From Acidobacteriota bacterium (lineage in GTDB: Bacteria; Acidobacteriota; Vicinamibacteria; Vicinamibacterales; JAKQTR01), in contig JAPKZO010000040.1 in NCBI GenBank assembly GCA_026393755.1, positions 103,311-167,310 on the forward strand: a stretch of DNA of 64,000 nucleotides. Direction: 5' to 3'. This document shows, in pieces, positions 24,374 through 35,100 of the stretch (positions are counted from its first letter, which is position 1; the number at the start of each line of letters is the position of its first letter). Under the pieces are notes generated by a model. The model searched no databases. It had not been told where the DNA came from and was given only the letters and a program-made list of their open reading frames with translations. The position numbers and the translations under genes are program-made.

Positions 24374-25663
24374 ATGAAGACCGAGTTTGTCGAGGTGACC
24401 CAGACGCTGAAGCGTCTTGCCATTGAACTCCCGAGTGACGTTGTGGACGCCGAAATCGCGCGGGTCACCGCCGCGCTGGGCCGCCGCGCGAAGATTCCGG
24501 GGTTCCGCCCGGGCAAGGTGCCCACAAGCATCGTGTGGCAGCGGTTCAAGGATGACATCCTGCGCGAGGTGGCCCACGAACTGGTACCTGGCGCAATCGA
24601 TCAGGCGCTGCGCGAACGCGATCTGGAACCGGTGGCGGTGCCCGAGGTCACTGATGTGGTCGTCAACGCGGGGCAGCCGCTGAGCTTCACGGCGACGTTC
24701 GAAACGGTGCCGTCGTTCGACCCGGGCGAGTACCGCGGCATTGGGTTGCGGAAGAAGGCGGCGGTCGTTGAAGAGGGAGCCATCGATGAGGCGCTGGAGC
24801 GTCTGCGTCAGCGTGCGGCGCGGTTTGAGCCGATTGAAGGCCGGGCGCTCGCGTTGCACGACTGGGCCAGCGTCGACCTCGCTCGCCAGGTGCCGGCGGG
24901 CGCGTCGGGCAAGCCCGGCCGGGAGAAGCACGACAACGTCACGATCGAGATCGGCGCACCGGCCAACCCCCCGGGGTTTGACGACGAGTTGACGGGGCTC
25001 GAGGTCGGCGCCCAGAAGACGTTCGTGATTCACTTCCCCGCCGACCACGCCGCGAAGGAACTGGCGGGCACGGAGGTCGAGTACACGGTCGCGCTCAAGA
25101 GCATCAAGGAGCGCGTCGTGCCGGCGCTCGACGACGACTTCGCGAAGGACCTGGGAAGCTTCGAGACGCTGGCGGACTTGCGTGAACGTGTGCGCCACGA
25201 CCTGCAGCATGAAGCCGACCACGACTCAGACCGGGAGGTGCGCAGCGACCTGCTCGGCGATCTGGCCAAGCGGGTGCCGTTCGACGTGCCGGTCGCGCTG
25301 GTCGATCAGGAGCTGGATCGGCGGCTCGAAGAATTCGTCCGGCGGCTGGTGGACCAGAAGATCGATCCGAACAAGACCGGGATTGACTGGCAGGAATTCC
25401 GGAACGGCCAGCGCGAGTCCGCGATCGATGCGGTCAAGGCGACGATCGCGCTCGACGAGGTCGCCCGGCGCGAGACGGTCGCGGTCAGCGACGAGGACCT
25501 CGATCAGGAAGTGCAGCGCTACGCGGACAGCAGCGGCCGCTCGGCGGCGGCGGTGCGCGCGCATCTGGAGAAAGACGGCGGGCTCGGGCGCCTGCGGGGC
25601 GGGCTGCGGCGCGAGAAGACGGTTGAATTCCTGCTGGCCAACGCCAGCATCACGACGGTGTAG
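24374..25663 (+). CDS. tig: Trigger factor
   Basis: 429 residues, normal for this ribosome-associated chaperone and prolyl isomerase. The ribosome-docking signature IPGFRPGKVPTSIV lies at about 40-53. The FKBP-type isomerase domain is about 150-245 and the long helical substrate-cradling domain fills the rest. It meets nascent chains at the exit tunnel. It is followed by clpP, clpX and lon in the classic tig-clpP-clpX-lon order, which couples folding to protein quality control. The gap to clpP is 77 bp. The start ATG is preceded by AGAAG. Confidence 0.96.
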   Translation: MKTEFVEVTQTLKRLAIELPSDVVDAEIARVTAALGRRAKIPGFRPGKVPTSIVWQRFKDDILREVAHELVPGAIDQALRERDLEPVAVPEVTDVVVNAGQPLSFTATFETVPSFDPGEYRGIGLRKKAAVVEEGAIDEALERLRQRAARFEPIEGRALALHDWASVDLARQVPAGASGKPGREKHDNVTIEIGAPANPPGFDDELTGLEVGAQKTFVIHFPADHAAKELAGTEVEYTVALKSIKERVVPALDDDFAKDLGSFETLADLRERVRHDLQHEADHDSDREVRSDLLGDLAKRVPFDVPVALVDQELDRRLEEFVRRLVDQKIDPNKTGIDWQEFRNGQRESAIDAVKATIALDEVARRETVAVSDEDLDQEVQRYADSSGRSAAAVRAHLEKDGGLGRLRGGLRREKTVEFLLANASITTV

Positions 25664-25740
25664 TCCTTCGATGCCCGGGTGCCGAAGGCCCTGGGCCCTA
25701 GCGGGGATTGACGATGAATCGCACTTCTGGAGATGAGCGC

Positions 25741-26343
25741 ATGCAGCTGGTGCCCATGGTCGTCGAGCAGACGAACCGCGGCGAGCGGGCCTACGACATC
25801 TTCTCGCGGCTGCTGAAGGACAACATCATCTTCATCGGGACGCCGATCGACGACCAGATCGCGAACCTGACGATCGCCCAGATGCTGTTTCTGGAGGCGG
25901 AGGATCCCGAGAAGGACATCCTGCTCTACATCAACAGTCCTGGCGGCTCGATCACGGCTGGCCTGGCGATCTATGACACGATGCAGTTCATCCGTCCCGA
26001 CGTCCAGACGTACTGCCTCGGGCAGGCGGCGTCGATGGCGTCGGTGCTGCTGGCGGGCGGGGCGAAGGGCAAGCGATTCTCGCTCCCGAACTCGCGCATC
26101 GTGATTCACCAGCCGCTGATGCAGGGGCTGGCCGGGCAGGCGACCGACATCGAGGCGACCGACATCGACATCGCCGCGCGGGAACTGCTGCGCATGCGGG
26201 AGAACCTGAACTCGATTCTGGTGCACCACACCGGGCAGCCGATGGAGCGCATCCAGCAGGACACGGAGCGCGACTACATCCTGCGGGCGGAGCAGGCGAA
26301 GGAATACGGTATCATTGACGACGTGATCCGAAAGCGCACCTGA
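25741..26343 (+). CDS. clpP: ATP-dependent Clp protease proteolytic subunit
   Basis: 200 residues from ATG 25741. The serine-protease triad is Ser98 (GQAASMAS), His123 (IVIHQPL) and Asp178 (DTERDYIL). ClpP forms a double heptamer that degrades proteins fed by ClpX. I chose ATG 25741 because GGAG stands eight bases before it and [10 protein letters not shown] is the usual beginning. ATG 25714 is a longer option and could encode a short propeptide. Odd point: the spacing from His to Asp is 55 residues rather than the 49 I count in E. coli ClpP. Most of the difference comes from a tandem [10 protein letters not shown] duplication at residues 134-143, near the handle helix. clpX follows after 7 bp. 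Confidence 0.96.
   Translation: MQLVPMVVEQTNRGERAYDIFSRLLKDNIIFIGTPIDDQIANLTIAQMLFLEAEDPEKDILLYINSPGGSITAGLAIYDTMQFIRPDVQTYCLGQAASMASVLLAGGAKGKRFSLPNSRIVIHQPLMQGLAGQATDIEATDIDIAARELLRMRENLNSILVHHTGQPMERIQQDTERDYILRAEQAKEYGIIDDVIRKRT
26140..26169 (+). repeat. In-frame 15-bp tandem duplication within clpP
   Basis: GCGACCGACATCGAG at 26140-26154 is repeated as GCGACCGACATCGAC at 26155-26169, with 14 of 15 bases identical. It encodes [10 protein letters not shown]. The frame is kept and the catalytic residues on both sides remain intact. Confidence 0.9.
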
Positions 26344-26350
26344 GGCCGGC

Positions 26351-27601
26351 ATGGTCAAGAAGAACGGCGAATCCGAAGTGCTCCGCTGCTCGTTCTGCAA
26401 CAAGGATCAGAACGACGTCCGCAAGCTGATTGCGGGGCCGACGGTGTATATCTGCGACGAGTGCGTGGAAGTCTGCAACGACATCATCGCGGATGACAAC
26501 CGCTACGAGCACAAGGGCGCTCCGCGGACCACGCTGCCGACTCCCCCGGAGATCAAGAAGTTCCTCGACGACTACGTCATCGGCCAGGAACGCACGAAGA
26601 AGAAGCTGGCGGTCGCCGTCTACAACCACTACAAGCGCATCGAGATCCAGAAAGTCGCGCGCACCAAGCACGACATCGAGCTCTCCAAGTCGAACATCCT
26701 GCTCATCGGCCCCACCGGCACGGGCAAGACGCTGATGGCGCAGACGCTGGCCAAGATGCTGTCGGTGCCGTTTGCCATCGTGGACGCGACGACGCTGACC
26801 GAAGCCGGCTACGTCGGGGAGGATGTGGAGAACATCATCCTCAAGCTGCTGCAGGCGGCCGGCGGCGACATCGAGAAGTGCCAGCAGGGCATCATCTACA
26901 TCGACGAGATCGACAAGATTTCGCGCAAGGACGAGAATCCGTCGATCACGCGCGACGTGTCGGGCGAAGGCGTGCAGCAGGCGCTGCTGAAGATCCTCGA
27001 GGGCACGGTGGCGAACGTGCCCCCGCAAGGCGGCCGCAAGCACCCGCACCAGGAGTTCTACCAGGTCGACACGACCAATGTGCTGTTTATCTGCGGCGGG
27101 GCGTTCGTGGGCCTCGAGAAGGTAATCGAGCGGCGCATCGGCAAGAAGACCCTCGGCTTCAGGGCCGACGTCAAACCGCACGGCGGGCGCGATCTGGGCG
27201 GGACGCTCGAGCGCATCGAGCCGGAAGATCTCATCAAGTACGGGTTGATCCCGGAATTTGTCGGCCGGCTTCCGGTGGTCGGGACGCTGCACGAGCTGGA
27301 CAAGGCGGCGCTGGTCCAGATCCTGACGCAGCCCAGAAACGCCATCACCAAGCAGTACCAGAAGCTGTTCGAGTACGAGAACGCCAAGCTGCGCTTCACC
27401 GAAGACGCCCTGGAGGCGATCGCCGAGGGCGCGATCCGGCGCAAGATGGGCGCCCGCGGCCTGCGGATGATCATCGAGGACTTGATGCTGGACCTGATGT
27501 ACAGCCTTCCGGGCCAGAAGAAGGTGCGCGAGTGCGTCATCAGCCGGGAAGTGGTCGAGCAGAAGGCTCAGCCGATGATGCTCATGGAAAAGGCGGGATA
27601 G
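26351..27601 (+). CDS. clpX: ATP-dependent Clp protease ATP-binding subunit ClpX
   Basis: 416 residues. The N-terminal zinc-binding domain has Cys13, Cys16, Cys35 and Cys38. The AAA+ module has Walker A GPTGTGKT (about 120-127) and Walker [10 protein letters not shown] (about 180-188). IGF-type pore and ClpP-docking loops are expected in between, and I see KKTLGFRAD at the usual docking-loop position. ClpX unfolds tagged proteins and feeds them to ClpP. The gene follows clpP by 7 bp, and its stop codon TAG overlaps the GTG start of lon by one base, so clpX and lon are translationally coupled. Confidence 0.97.
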   Translation: MVKKNGESEVLRCSFCNKDQNDVRKLIAGPTVYICDECVEVCNDIIADDNRYEHKGAPRTTLPTPPEIKKFLDDYVIGQERTKKKLAVAVYNHYKRIEIQKVARTKHDIELSKSNILLIGPTGTGKTLMAQTLAKMLSVPFAIVDATTLTEAGYVGEDVENIILKLLQAAGGDIEKCQQGIIYIDEIDKISRKDENPSITRDVSGEGVQQALLKILEGTVANVPPQGGRKHPHQEFYQVDTTNVLFICGGAFVGLEKVIERRIGKKTLGFRADVKPHGGRDLGGTLERIEPEDLIKYGLIPEFVGRLPVVGTLHELDKAALVQILTQPRNAITKQYQKLFEYENAKLRFTEDALEAIAEGAIRRKMGARGLRMIIEDLMLDLMYSLPGQKKVRECVISREVVEQKAQPMMLMEKAG

Positions 27602-29997
27602 TGGAAATCTATGAAACGCTCCCCATCGTGCCATTGCGGGACCTTGTGGTCTTCCCGCACATGATGGTGCCATTCGTGATCGGCCGGCCGGCGTCCATCA
27701 AGGCGCTGGAGCACGCGCTCGAGAAGGACAAGCGGGTGTTCCTGGCGGCGCAGCACGACGCCCAGGTGGACGACCCGCAGCCCCAGGACATCTTCACGAT
27801 GGGCTGTGTGGCCAACGTGGTGCAGAGCCTCAAGCTGCCCGACGGCAACGTGAAACTGCTGGTTGAGGGCGCCGACCGCGGCCGTGCCATCGAGTGGAAG
27901 GAAGACAAGGGCTTCTACCGCGTCGTCGTCAAGGTCCTGCCGCGCCACCGCGATGCGGCCGGCGACGTGGAAGGCGCGATGACCCGCGTGGTGTCGCTGT
28001 TCGAGCAGTACGTCAAGCTGTCGAACACGCTCCAGTACGATGCGATGATCGCGGCGGTGCGCGTCGATGACCCGGGCCGCCTGTCGGATACGATTGCGGC
28101 GCACCTGGCCGTCGGCGTCGACGAAAAGCAGAACCTGCTCGAGATGATCTCGCCGCTCGAACGGCTCAACCGGATCGCCGCCATCCTCGAAACCGAGGTG
28201 GACAAGCTCCAGGTCGACCGCCGAATCCAGACGCGGGTCAAGAAGCAGATGGAGAAGGCGCAGAAGGAGTACTACCTCAACGAGAAGATGAAGGCGATCC
28301 AGAAGGAACTGGGCCGCAAGGACGAAAAAGGCAACGAGGTCGACGAGCTCAAGAAGAAGATCGAGAAGTCGCGGATGCCGAAGGACGTCGAGGAGAAGGC
28401 GATCCAGGAACTGAAGCGCCTGGAATCGATGCCGCCGATGTCGGCCGAGGCGACCGTCTCGCGCAACTATCTCGACTGGCTCGTCGCGGTGCCGTGGCAC
28501 AAGAAGTCGAAGGAGAGCCGCGATCTGAAGCGGTCGGAACAGATCCTGAACCAGGACCATTACGGGCTCGACAAGATCAAGGAGCGCATCCTCGAGTTCC
28601 TGGCCGTTCGCGCGCTGGTCAAGAAGCCCAAGGCCACCATCCTGACGCTGGCCGGCCCTCCCGGCGTCGGCAAGACGTCGCTGGCCAAGTCTGTGGCGCG
28701 CTCGATGAACCGGCAGTTCGTCCGGTTGTCGCTTGGCGGGGTCCGAGACGAGGCGGAGATTCGCGGCCATCGCCGCACGTACATCGGCGCGTTCCCTGGC
28801 CAGATCATCCAGATGATGAAGAAGGCCGGCACGCAGAACCCGGTCTTCCTGCTCGACGAAGTCGATAAGATGTCGATGGACTTCCGCGGCGATCCGTCGG
28901 CCGCCCTGCTGGAAGTGCTCGATCCGGAGCAGAACCACACGTTCCTCGATCACTACCTCGACGTGGAGTACGACCTGTCGAACGTGATGTTCATCTGCAC
29001 CGCCAACGTGCTGCACACGGTGCCCCAGGCGCTGCGCGACCGGATGGAGACGCTGCACCTGCCCGGGTACACCGAACAGGAAAAGACCGAGATCGCCAAG
29101 CGGTTCCTCGTGCCAAAGACGCTTGAGGGCACCGGCCTGCTGCCGGCCAACGTCACCTTCACCGACGATGCCCTCAAGACGGTGATCCAGCGCTACACGC
29201 GGGAGGCGGGCGTCCGCAGCCTGGAACGCGAGATCCAATCCATCTGCCGCAAGGTCGCCCGGCGCGTCGTCGTCGAGGGCAAAGCGTACATCGAAGAGAT
29301 TTCGCCGGAGAAGGTCACCCAGTTCCTCGGCGTGCCAAGGTTCCGGCCGACGATGGCCGAGGAGAAGAACGAAATCGGCCTCGCGACCGGTTTGGCGTGG
29401 ACCGAAGTCGGCGGCGAGATCCTCGTCACGGAGGCGACGCTCATGTCCGGGCGCGGCCGCCTGACGCTCACCGGCAAGCTGGGCGACGTGATGCAGGAAT
29501 CGGCGCAGGCGGCGCTGAGCTACGTGCGGTCGAAGGCGGAGGAGTTCGGCATCGACAAGGATTTCCACCGGCGCAGCGACGTGCACATCCACGTCCCGGA
29601 GGGTGCGATCCCGAAGGACGGGCCGTCGGCCGGCATCACAATGGCGACCTCGCTCGTGTCGATCCTGACCAGGGTGCCCGTGAGGCGTGACGTTGCAATG
29701 ACCGGCGAGATCACGCTGCGGGGCAAGGTGCTGCCCATCGGGGGCGTCAAGGAAAAGGTGCTCGCGGCTCATCGCGCCGGGATTTTCACGATTATTCTGC
29801 CGAAGGACAACGAGAAGGACCTGGCGGATATTCCCAAAGACGTGCTGGACATCCTGAGTGTCTACCTCGTCGACACCATGGACGACGTATTGCGGATTGC
29901 GCTGGCCGGTCCCGTGCCCGGCCGTCCGCTGCCCGCCTCCGAGATCGAGCCCGTGAAGATTGGGCCTTCGGCCGGAGATGAGCGGGTGACGCATTAG
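27601..29997 (+). CDS. lon: ATP-dependent protease Lon
   Basis: 798 residues, starting at the GTG that overlaps the clpX stop (TAGTG). AAGG a few bases upstream serves as ribosome-binding site. It has the N-terminal substrate-recognition domain ([18 protein letters not shown]), a coiled-coil region about 190-290, Walker A GPPGVGKT (352-359) and Walker [12 protein letters not shown]. The C-terminal protease domain has the Ser676/Lys719 dyad in PKDGPSAG and GGVKEK, spaced exactly as in E. coli Lon. It degrades damaged and regulatory proteins in the cytosol. Longer open versions of the frame run inside clpX and are not real. Confidence 0.96.
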   Translation: MEIYETLPIVPLRDLVVFPHMMVPFVIGRPASIKALEHALEKDKRVFLAAQHDAQVDDPQPQDIFTMGCVANVVQSLKLPDGNVKLLVEGADRGRAIEWKEDKGFYRVVVKVLPRHRDAAGDVEGAMTRVVSLFEQYVKLSNTLQYDAMIAAVRVDDPGRLSDTIAAHLAVGVDEKQNLLEMISPLERLNRIAAILETEVDKLQVDRRIQTRVKKQMEKAQKEYYLNEKMKAIQKELGRKDEKGNEVDELKKKIEKSRMPKDVEEKAIQELKRLESMPPMSAEATVSRNYLDWLVAVPWHKKSKESRDLKRSEQILNQDHYGLDKIKERILEFLAVRALVKKPKATILTLAGPPGVGKTSLAKSVARSMNRQFVRLSLGGVRDEAEIRGHRRTYIGAFPGQIIQMMKKAGTQNPVFLLDEVDKMSMDFRGDPSAALLEVLDPEQNHTFLDHYLDVEYDLSNVMFICTANVLHTVPQALRDRMETLHLPGYTEQEKTEIAKRFLVPKTLEGTGLLPANVTFTDDALKTVIQRYTREAGVRSLEREIQSICRKVARRVVVEGKAYIEEISPEKVTQFLGVPRFRPTMAEEKNEIGLATGLAWTEVGGEILVTEATLMSGRGRLTLTGKLGDVMQESAQAALSYVRSKAEEFGIDKDFHRRSDVHIHVPEGAIPKDGPSAGITMATSLVSILTRVPVRRDVAMTGEITLRGKVLPIGGVKEKVLAAHRAGIFTIILPKDNEKDLADIPKDVLDILSVYLVDTMDDVLRIALAGPVPGRPLPASEIEPVKIGPSAGDERVTH

Positions 29998-30147
29998 TCG
30001 CCTTCGCCCTGAGCCTCTCGACAGTGCTCGGAGCTTCCTGAGCGCAGTCCAAGGCCCGTTGCCAAAGGGCGTCGGCGCTCAAGACCGGATCAGGCGCTGA
30101 CGGCTGGCGAAGATTCAACCGATTCGCCAGAACGTCACCACGGGTGC

Positions 30148-30777
30148 ATGGCCATATTGAGAATCACGGCGGCGGAGTTCGTGACCAGCGCCGCAAGCGC
30201 CGGCGATCTGCTGCAGACGAGCCTTGCGGAACTGGCGATCGCGGGTCGATCCAACGTCGGCAAGTCGACGCTGATCAACGTGCTGGCTGGCCGAACGCTG
30301 GCCAGGACCAGCGCGGCCCCGGGGAAGACCCGGCTGGCCAACTACTACCGGTTGCAGCCCTCGCGCGGCCCGGCGTTCCACCTGGTGGACCTGCCGGGCT
30401 ACGGCTACGCGCGCGGGGCGCGAGACGGACAGACGTTTGACACGCTCGCCCGGGAGTACTTCTTCGGGGATGTCCAGGGCGCCTGGATCCGGCCGGCGAT
30501 CGCCGGGGTGATCCTGCTCGTCGACGCCCGTCACCCGGGCCTGGACTCGGATGCTGAAGCCTTCAGGTGGTTCGGCGCGCAGGGATGCCCACTGCGCCTG
30601 GTCGCCACGAAGGCCGACAAGCTGTCGCGCGCCGAGCGGCAGCGGACAACGCACGCACTGACGCGGGCGTTTGGAACAAGCGCGCTGATGGTTTCAGCGC
30701 CAGGTGGCGAGGGCATCGATGAGCTGTGGACATGGATAGCGCAACAACTGGATCAGTGGACACTTCGCAAGCCGTAG
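30148..30777 (+). CDS. engB: Ribosome biogenesis GTP-binding protein EngB/YsxC
   Basis: 209 residues. TrmE-Era-type GTPase motifs in order: G1 GRSNVGKS (33-40), G3 DLPGYGYA, G4 TKADK, with the family-typical [12 protein letters not shown] between G1 and G3. EngB acts late in assembly of the large ribosomal subunit and is usually essential. It lies 150 bp after lon and overlaps the start of rho. The stretch before it (29998-30147) shows no gene. It often follows lon in bacterial genomes, which supports the call. Confidence 0.94.
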   Translation: MAILRITAAEFVTSAASAGDLLQTSLAELAIAGRSNVGKSTLINVLAGRTLARTSAAPGKTRLANYYRLQPSRGPAFHLVDLPGYGYARGARDGQTFDTLAREYFFGDVQGAWIRPAIAGVILLVDARHPGLDSDAEAFRWFGAQGCPLRLVATKADKLSRAERQRTTHALTRAFGTSALMVSAPGGEGIDELWTWIAQQLDQWTLRKP

Positions 30778-32036
30778 ACGTCGAGAAGATCGACCTCGCC
30801 TCACTGAAGGCCATGAACATCGCGGCGCTGACCGGCGTCGCCAAGCAACTCGATCTGCCGGGTGCGACTGGCATGCGCAAGCAGGATCTGATCTTCCAGA
30901 TCCTCAGAGCGCGGAGCGAGCGCAATGGCCTGATGTTCTCCGAAGGCGTCCTCGAGACGTTGCCTGACGGCTACGGATTCCTCCGGGGGCCTGACTACAA
31001 CTACCTGCCTGGCCCTGATGATGTGTATGTGTCGCCTTCCCAGATCCGGCGATTCGAACTGCAGACCGGCGATACCGTGTCGGGCCAGATTCGGCCGCCG
31101 CGCGAAGGGGAACGCTACTTTGCCCTCGTCAAGGTGGACGCGGTCAACTTCGATTCCCCGGAGCGCAAGAAGGAGAAGGTCTTCTTCGAGAACCTGACCC
31201 CGCTCTACCCCGAAGCGAAGTTCAATCTCGAACACAATCCCGAGGAGATGTGCACGCGGGTTATCGACCTGATGGCGCCAATTGGCAAGGGCCAGCGCGC
31301 GCTGATCGTGGCCCCGCCCCGCACGGGCAAGACCATGCTGCTGCAGGCGCTGGCCGGCAGCATCATGGCCAATCATCCGGAAGTGTTCCTGATCGTGCTG
31401 CTGATCGACGAGCGGCCCGAAGAAGTCACCGACATGCAGCGCTCGGTCCGGGGCGAGGTGGTGTCGTCAACGTTCGACGAGCCGCCGCAGCGCCACGTCC
31501 AGGTGGCGGAAATGGTCATCGAGAAGGCCAAGCGCCTCGTGGAGACCGGCCGTGACGTCGTCATCCTGCTCGACTCGATCACGCGGCTCGCGCGGGCGTA
31601 CAACACCGTAGTGCCGGCGTCCGGCCGAATCCTGTCTGGCGGCGTCGACAGCAACGCCCTGCAGAAGCCCAAACGGTTCTTCGGCGCGGCGCGCAAGATC
31701 GAGGGCGGCGGCTCGCTGACCATCGTTGCCACCGCACTCATCGACACGGGCTCACGAATGGACGATGTGATCTTCGAGGAATTCAAGGGCACGGGCAACC
31801 TCGAGATTCTGCTCGACCGGCAGCTGTCAGACCGCCGCGTGTTCCCGGCCATTGACATCCGCAAGAGCGGCACGCGCAAGGAAGAACTGCTGATTGAGAA
31901 GGATATCCTCAGCAAGGTCTGGGTCCTCCGCAAGGTGCTCGATCCGCTCTCGGCCGTGGACGCGATGGAGTTGCTGCTCGGGAAGATGTCCAAGACCCGC
32001 ACGAATGCGGAGTTTCTGGGAGCCATGAACCGCTAG
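30732..32036 (+). CDS. rho: Transcription termination factor Rho
   Basis: 434 residues. The N-terminal helical domain ([19 protein letters not shown] and [14 protein letters not shown]) precedes the cold-shock-like RNA-binding domain ([28 protein letters not shown]). The RecA-type motor has Walker A APPRTGKT and downstream [15 protein letters not shown] with the Q/R-loop residues [22 protein letters not shown] split across it. Rho loads on untranslated RNA and removes RNA polymerase. The start overlaps the end of engB by about 46 bp. GTG 30726 is a two-codon-longer alternative; neither has a strong ribosome-binding site. Confidence 0.96.
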   Translation: MDSATTGSVDTSQAVDVEKIDLASLKAMNIAALTGVAKQLDLPGATGMRKQDLIFQILRARSERNGLMFSEGVLETLPDGYGFLRGPDYNYLPGPDDVYVSPSQIRRFELQTGDTVSGQIRPPREGERYFALVKVDAVNFDSPERKKEKVFFENLTPLYPEAKFNLEHNPEEMCTRVIDLMAPIGKGQRALIVAPPRTGKTMLLQALAGSIMANHPEVFLIVLLIDERPEEVTDMQRSVRGEVVSSTFDEPPQRHVQVAEMVIEKAKRLVETGRDVVILLDSITRLARAYNTVVPASGRILSGGVDSNALQKPKRFFGAARKIEGGGSLTIVATALIDTGSRMDDVIFEEFKGTGNLEILLDRQLSDRRVFPAIDIRKSGTRKEELLIEKDILSKVWVLRKVLDPLSAVDAMELLLGKMSKTRTNAEFLGAMNR

Positions 32037-32075
32037 CGGCGTGTCTGGGCACACGCCCGAAGGGTTGAAACACGT

Positions 32076-32111
32076 CGGGCGGTGAAGCGCCCCAAGACGC
32101 TCCACCGCCCG
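32076..32111. terminator. Hairpin between convergent rho and TonB-receptor genes
   Basis: A 14-bp stem (CGGGCGGTGAAGCG with CGCTCCACCGCCCG, one G-T pair) encloses an 8-base loop. It sits 40 bp after the rho stop and 82 bp before the end of the convergent receptor gene. There is no T-run, so it is not a canonical intrinsic terminator. It may block readthrough in both directions or be an RNA-stabilising 3' hairpin. A smaller hairpin, CGTGT-CTGGGC-ACACG, lies at 32040-32055. Confidence 0.55.
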
Positions 32112-32192
32112 TGAACTTCGCCTGTTCAGTCGTCAGTGTTCAGCCAACGGCAAACCCGGCCTTACCCATCTTCTAACTCTCGAGTCGTCCGA

Positions 32193-35100
32193 CTACCAGC
32201 TGACTCTGAACGCCAACTGCACGCGGCGGCCCGACAGCTGCGTGCCGGTGACCTCGAAGTTGGACGACGTGTTGTTGACCCCCTGCCCCTGTACTGGGGC
32301 AAAGATGTCCGTGTTGAACGCGTTGAATACCTCAGCGCGGAAGTCAAAGACCACGCGGCCTCTGATCGGGAACTGCTTCGCCAAGCTCATGTCGACGTTC
32401 CAGTACAGAGGCGACGTGATCACGAGGCTGCGCGTGCCGCAGGTTCCGTACGTCGTCGAAATCGATTCGATACAGGTTGCGCTCTGTGCCGGCGCGATGT
32501 ACCGGCCAGTCGGCACGCCCTTGGAGTAGCCGGTTGGATCCGTCGCGCTGTAGCTGAAGGCCAGGACCGTGTTGTCGATCACGTCCTGGGGCAGCATCCA
32601 CACCTTCCCGGCCGCGTCCACCCGGTACTTGTACATGCTCTGCAGGTCCTTCGCGGTCATGCCGACCAGGCGGACGTTGCCGAAGTCGATGAGCCGACCG
32701 CTCTGGATAGAGCCGAGGCCCTGCCACTGCCAACCGCCGAGGACGGCGTTGACCAGCGGGCTGGCATTGCTGAGGAACCGCTTGCCGCGACCGAACGGCA
32801 GCTCGTAGATCCAGTTAGCCTTGACCGCGTGCTCAATCCCACCGGAGCTCCCCGTCTGTCGGGTCGGAAGGCGATCCACGCGAAACGAGTAACGGCTCGA
32901 TCCCCACGATCGGCCGAACGCGTAGCTCACGTTCACCTGCAGCCCCGAGGACATGCGGCGCCGGAGTTCGAGTTGCATCGCGTTGTACTTCGTGTACCCG
33001 CCGTTGCCGGTGACGTTGGCCGAACCCACGTCAGGATTGACCACCCAGAAGTTGCGAGGCAGTCCCGCAGCAATACCGTTGGCCTTCATCGTCGTGTTCC
33101 CGAGCCCGTAGCTCCCCGTGCCTGCCGCGGTGAAGGGGTTGGGGTTGGTGAGCGCGAGGTAGTTGTAGTAGTTCGAACTCGAGAAGTTCGACGACGTGTA
33201 CTTGGTGGTGTCTGTCGCATTCGCCGCAGGCAACCCCTGGAAGAACGCCAAGTAGATCGGCAGCGGCGAGGTGCCAGGACCCGTGTACTTGAACGTGTTG
33301 CCCTTGCCGTTGGCGATGTTGTACTGCAGGTTCGCCTGCGCCAGCTTGAACTCATTGAGGAAGCCGTTGTCGATGATGTCCCGCTCGTTATAGTTGTACG
33401 CGGTCCATCCTTCCTTGCTGCGTGTGCCGATATAGCGCACCGACACCGATGTGGTCTTGCTGACCGCGCGCTGGTAGCCGACCGTGTAGGTCTGGGCGTA
33501 CGGGATCTTGAGATTCGGATCGAAGATGTTGACCGAATTCGAGATCAACGCGTTGATGGGATACACGCGCGCAGCGGGAATCACGAGGGGGTTGGTCGGC
33601 GGGCCCAGGCGAGACGTCTGGGAGAACAACACCGGCATTCCGCTGAGCGTCTGGCCTGGCACGCCGTTCGGGTCGGTCAGGTTCCCGTTGCTGTAGTTGC
33701 GGTTTGTCGTCGTCGACACACCGGGATTGGAGCCGACCACGCCGGTGAAGGCGCTCACGCCAGGTCGCTCGAACGCGACGGAGTACCCGCCGCTAATCGA
33801 CGAATCGCCGCTCTCACCCAGAAGCCGGCGCAGGAAGCCCTTGGACGCGCTCGGCGTCCAGTTGAAGCCGATGCTCGGCGCGATGTTCGCGTACTGGGTC
33901 TTGAACATCTCCTGACCCTTCTTCAACTCCTGGTAGCAGGGTGAAGCGGTCACGCACACTCGCGACGAACCCGGCGTGGAGCCGGCAACGCCGTTCAGCA
34001 CGCCCGGCTGGAAGAGATAGCCCAGATTGGGCCCGGCCCCGACCGAGCTGGCAACAAAGCCCGGCGCGACGCCGGTGATGCCCCAGATGTCCGCCATCGT
34101 AGCGGTCGTGTAACTGTTGTTCAGGGCGCTCATCGGGAATTCCAGCGCGTATCGCACGCCGGCGTTGACCGTCAGGTTCGGCTTGACGCGCCACGAGTCC
34201 TGCGCGAACAGGTCCAACTGTCTCAACTGCGCGCGAGAATACCCTTTTCCAAGATACGAATACGCGTTGGTGTTTTCGTCGAGTCGAACGTTGCCGTTGA
34301 TGGCACTGACTTCGCCGATGAGCAAGGCATACAGGGTCTGCGCTTTCGCGGCGTCGGTGCTGTTCAACGTGGTGGTGCCAAACACACCATTAAATCCGTC
34401 TCCCGGAACGGAGTTAATCGAGATGGCCGGGGCCAGGGTCTGCATCCATCCCCAATAGTCGATCTGGGTCCAGGTGCCTCCAAACGACACAGAGTGCTTG
34501 CCCTTGATCCAGGTGACGGTGTCGTCAAAACTCCGGACCGGGGCGTTGCGCGCCTGCTTGGTCGGGATGGCGCCGGGGTTGGCGGCGTTGGTGGGGATGC
34601 TGACGGTAAAGCCGTTTGTATTGGCAATCGGGCCGGTGAGCATGTCCTTCGTGTAGGTATCGAAGAACAGGACGTTGCCGCCGCTGCCGCCGTAGCGCGC
34701 TTCGTTGACGAGCGACTTGCCAAACACCGAACGCAACGAAGCGGAGTACTGGTAGCGCGTCGAGCTCTGGCCCATGGTGAGCGGGAACCCGGGGTACTGT
34801 TGCTCGTAGTGGTTGGTCGTGTCGGGGAAGCTGCTGTTAGTCGACGAGTTGGTAATCAGCGACAGACGATGGTTCTGCGTCAGGTTGTAATCCAACCGAA
34901 TGGTCGGGAAACGATTGAGCACCGTAGAGTCCTGCTGGAACTTGATGGTCTGATACTGGGGGTCCATCGACCCGGTGGGCAAGACGATCTTGCAGGTCGG
35001 GCACGTGGTCGAGGCGTTCATGTCGGCCAGCAGCTTGGTCATGGTCGGATCGGCCGTGTAGGGTAGGCCCATCCTCGCGGCTTCCGTCCAGACGTTGTAT

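Noticed and set aside
26878-27600. Longer N-terminus for Lon
   Set aside because: That stretch is a wrong-frame reading of clpX; Lon homology starts at the GTG at 27601.
27568-29994. An 808-codon open frame on the minus strand opposite lon
   Set aside because: Antisense shadow of lon; no recognisable protein features and no start signals.
29998-30147. A small gene between lon and engB
   Set aside because: No frame with a ribosome-binding site or recognisable protein is present; a stretch near 30005-30050 looks like a dispersed repeat fragment instead.
32136-33944. A 602-codon plus-strand open frame opposite the TonB receptor
   Set aside because: Antisense shadow; the receptor has a strong ribosome-binding site and all family features.
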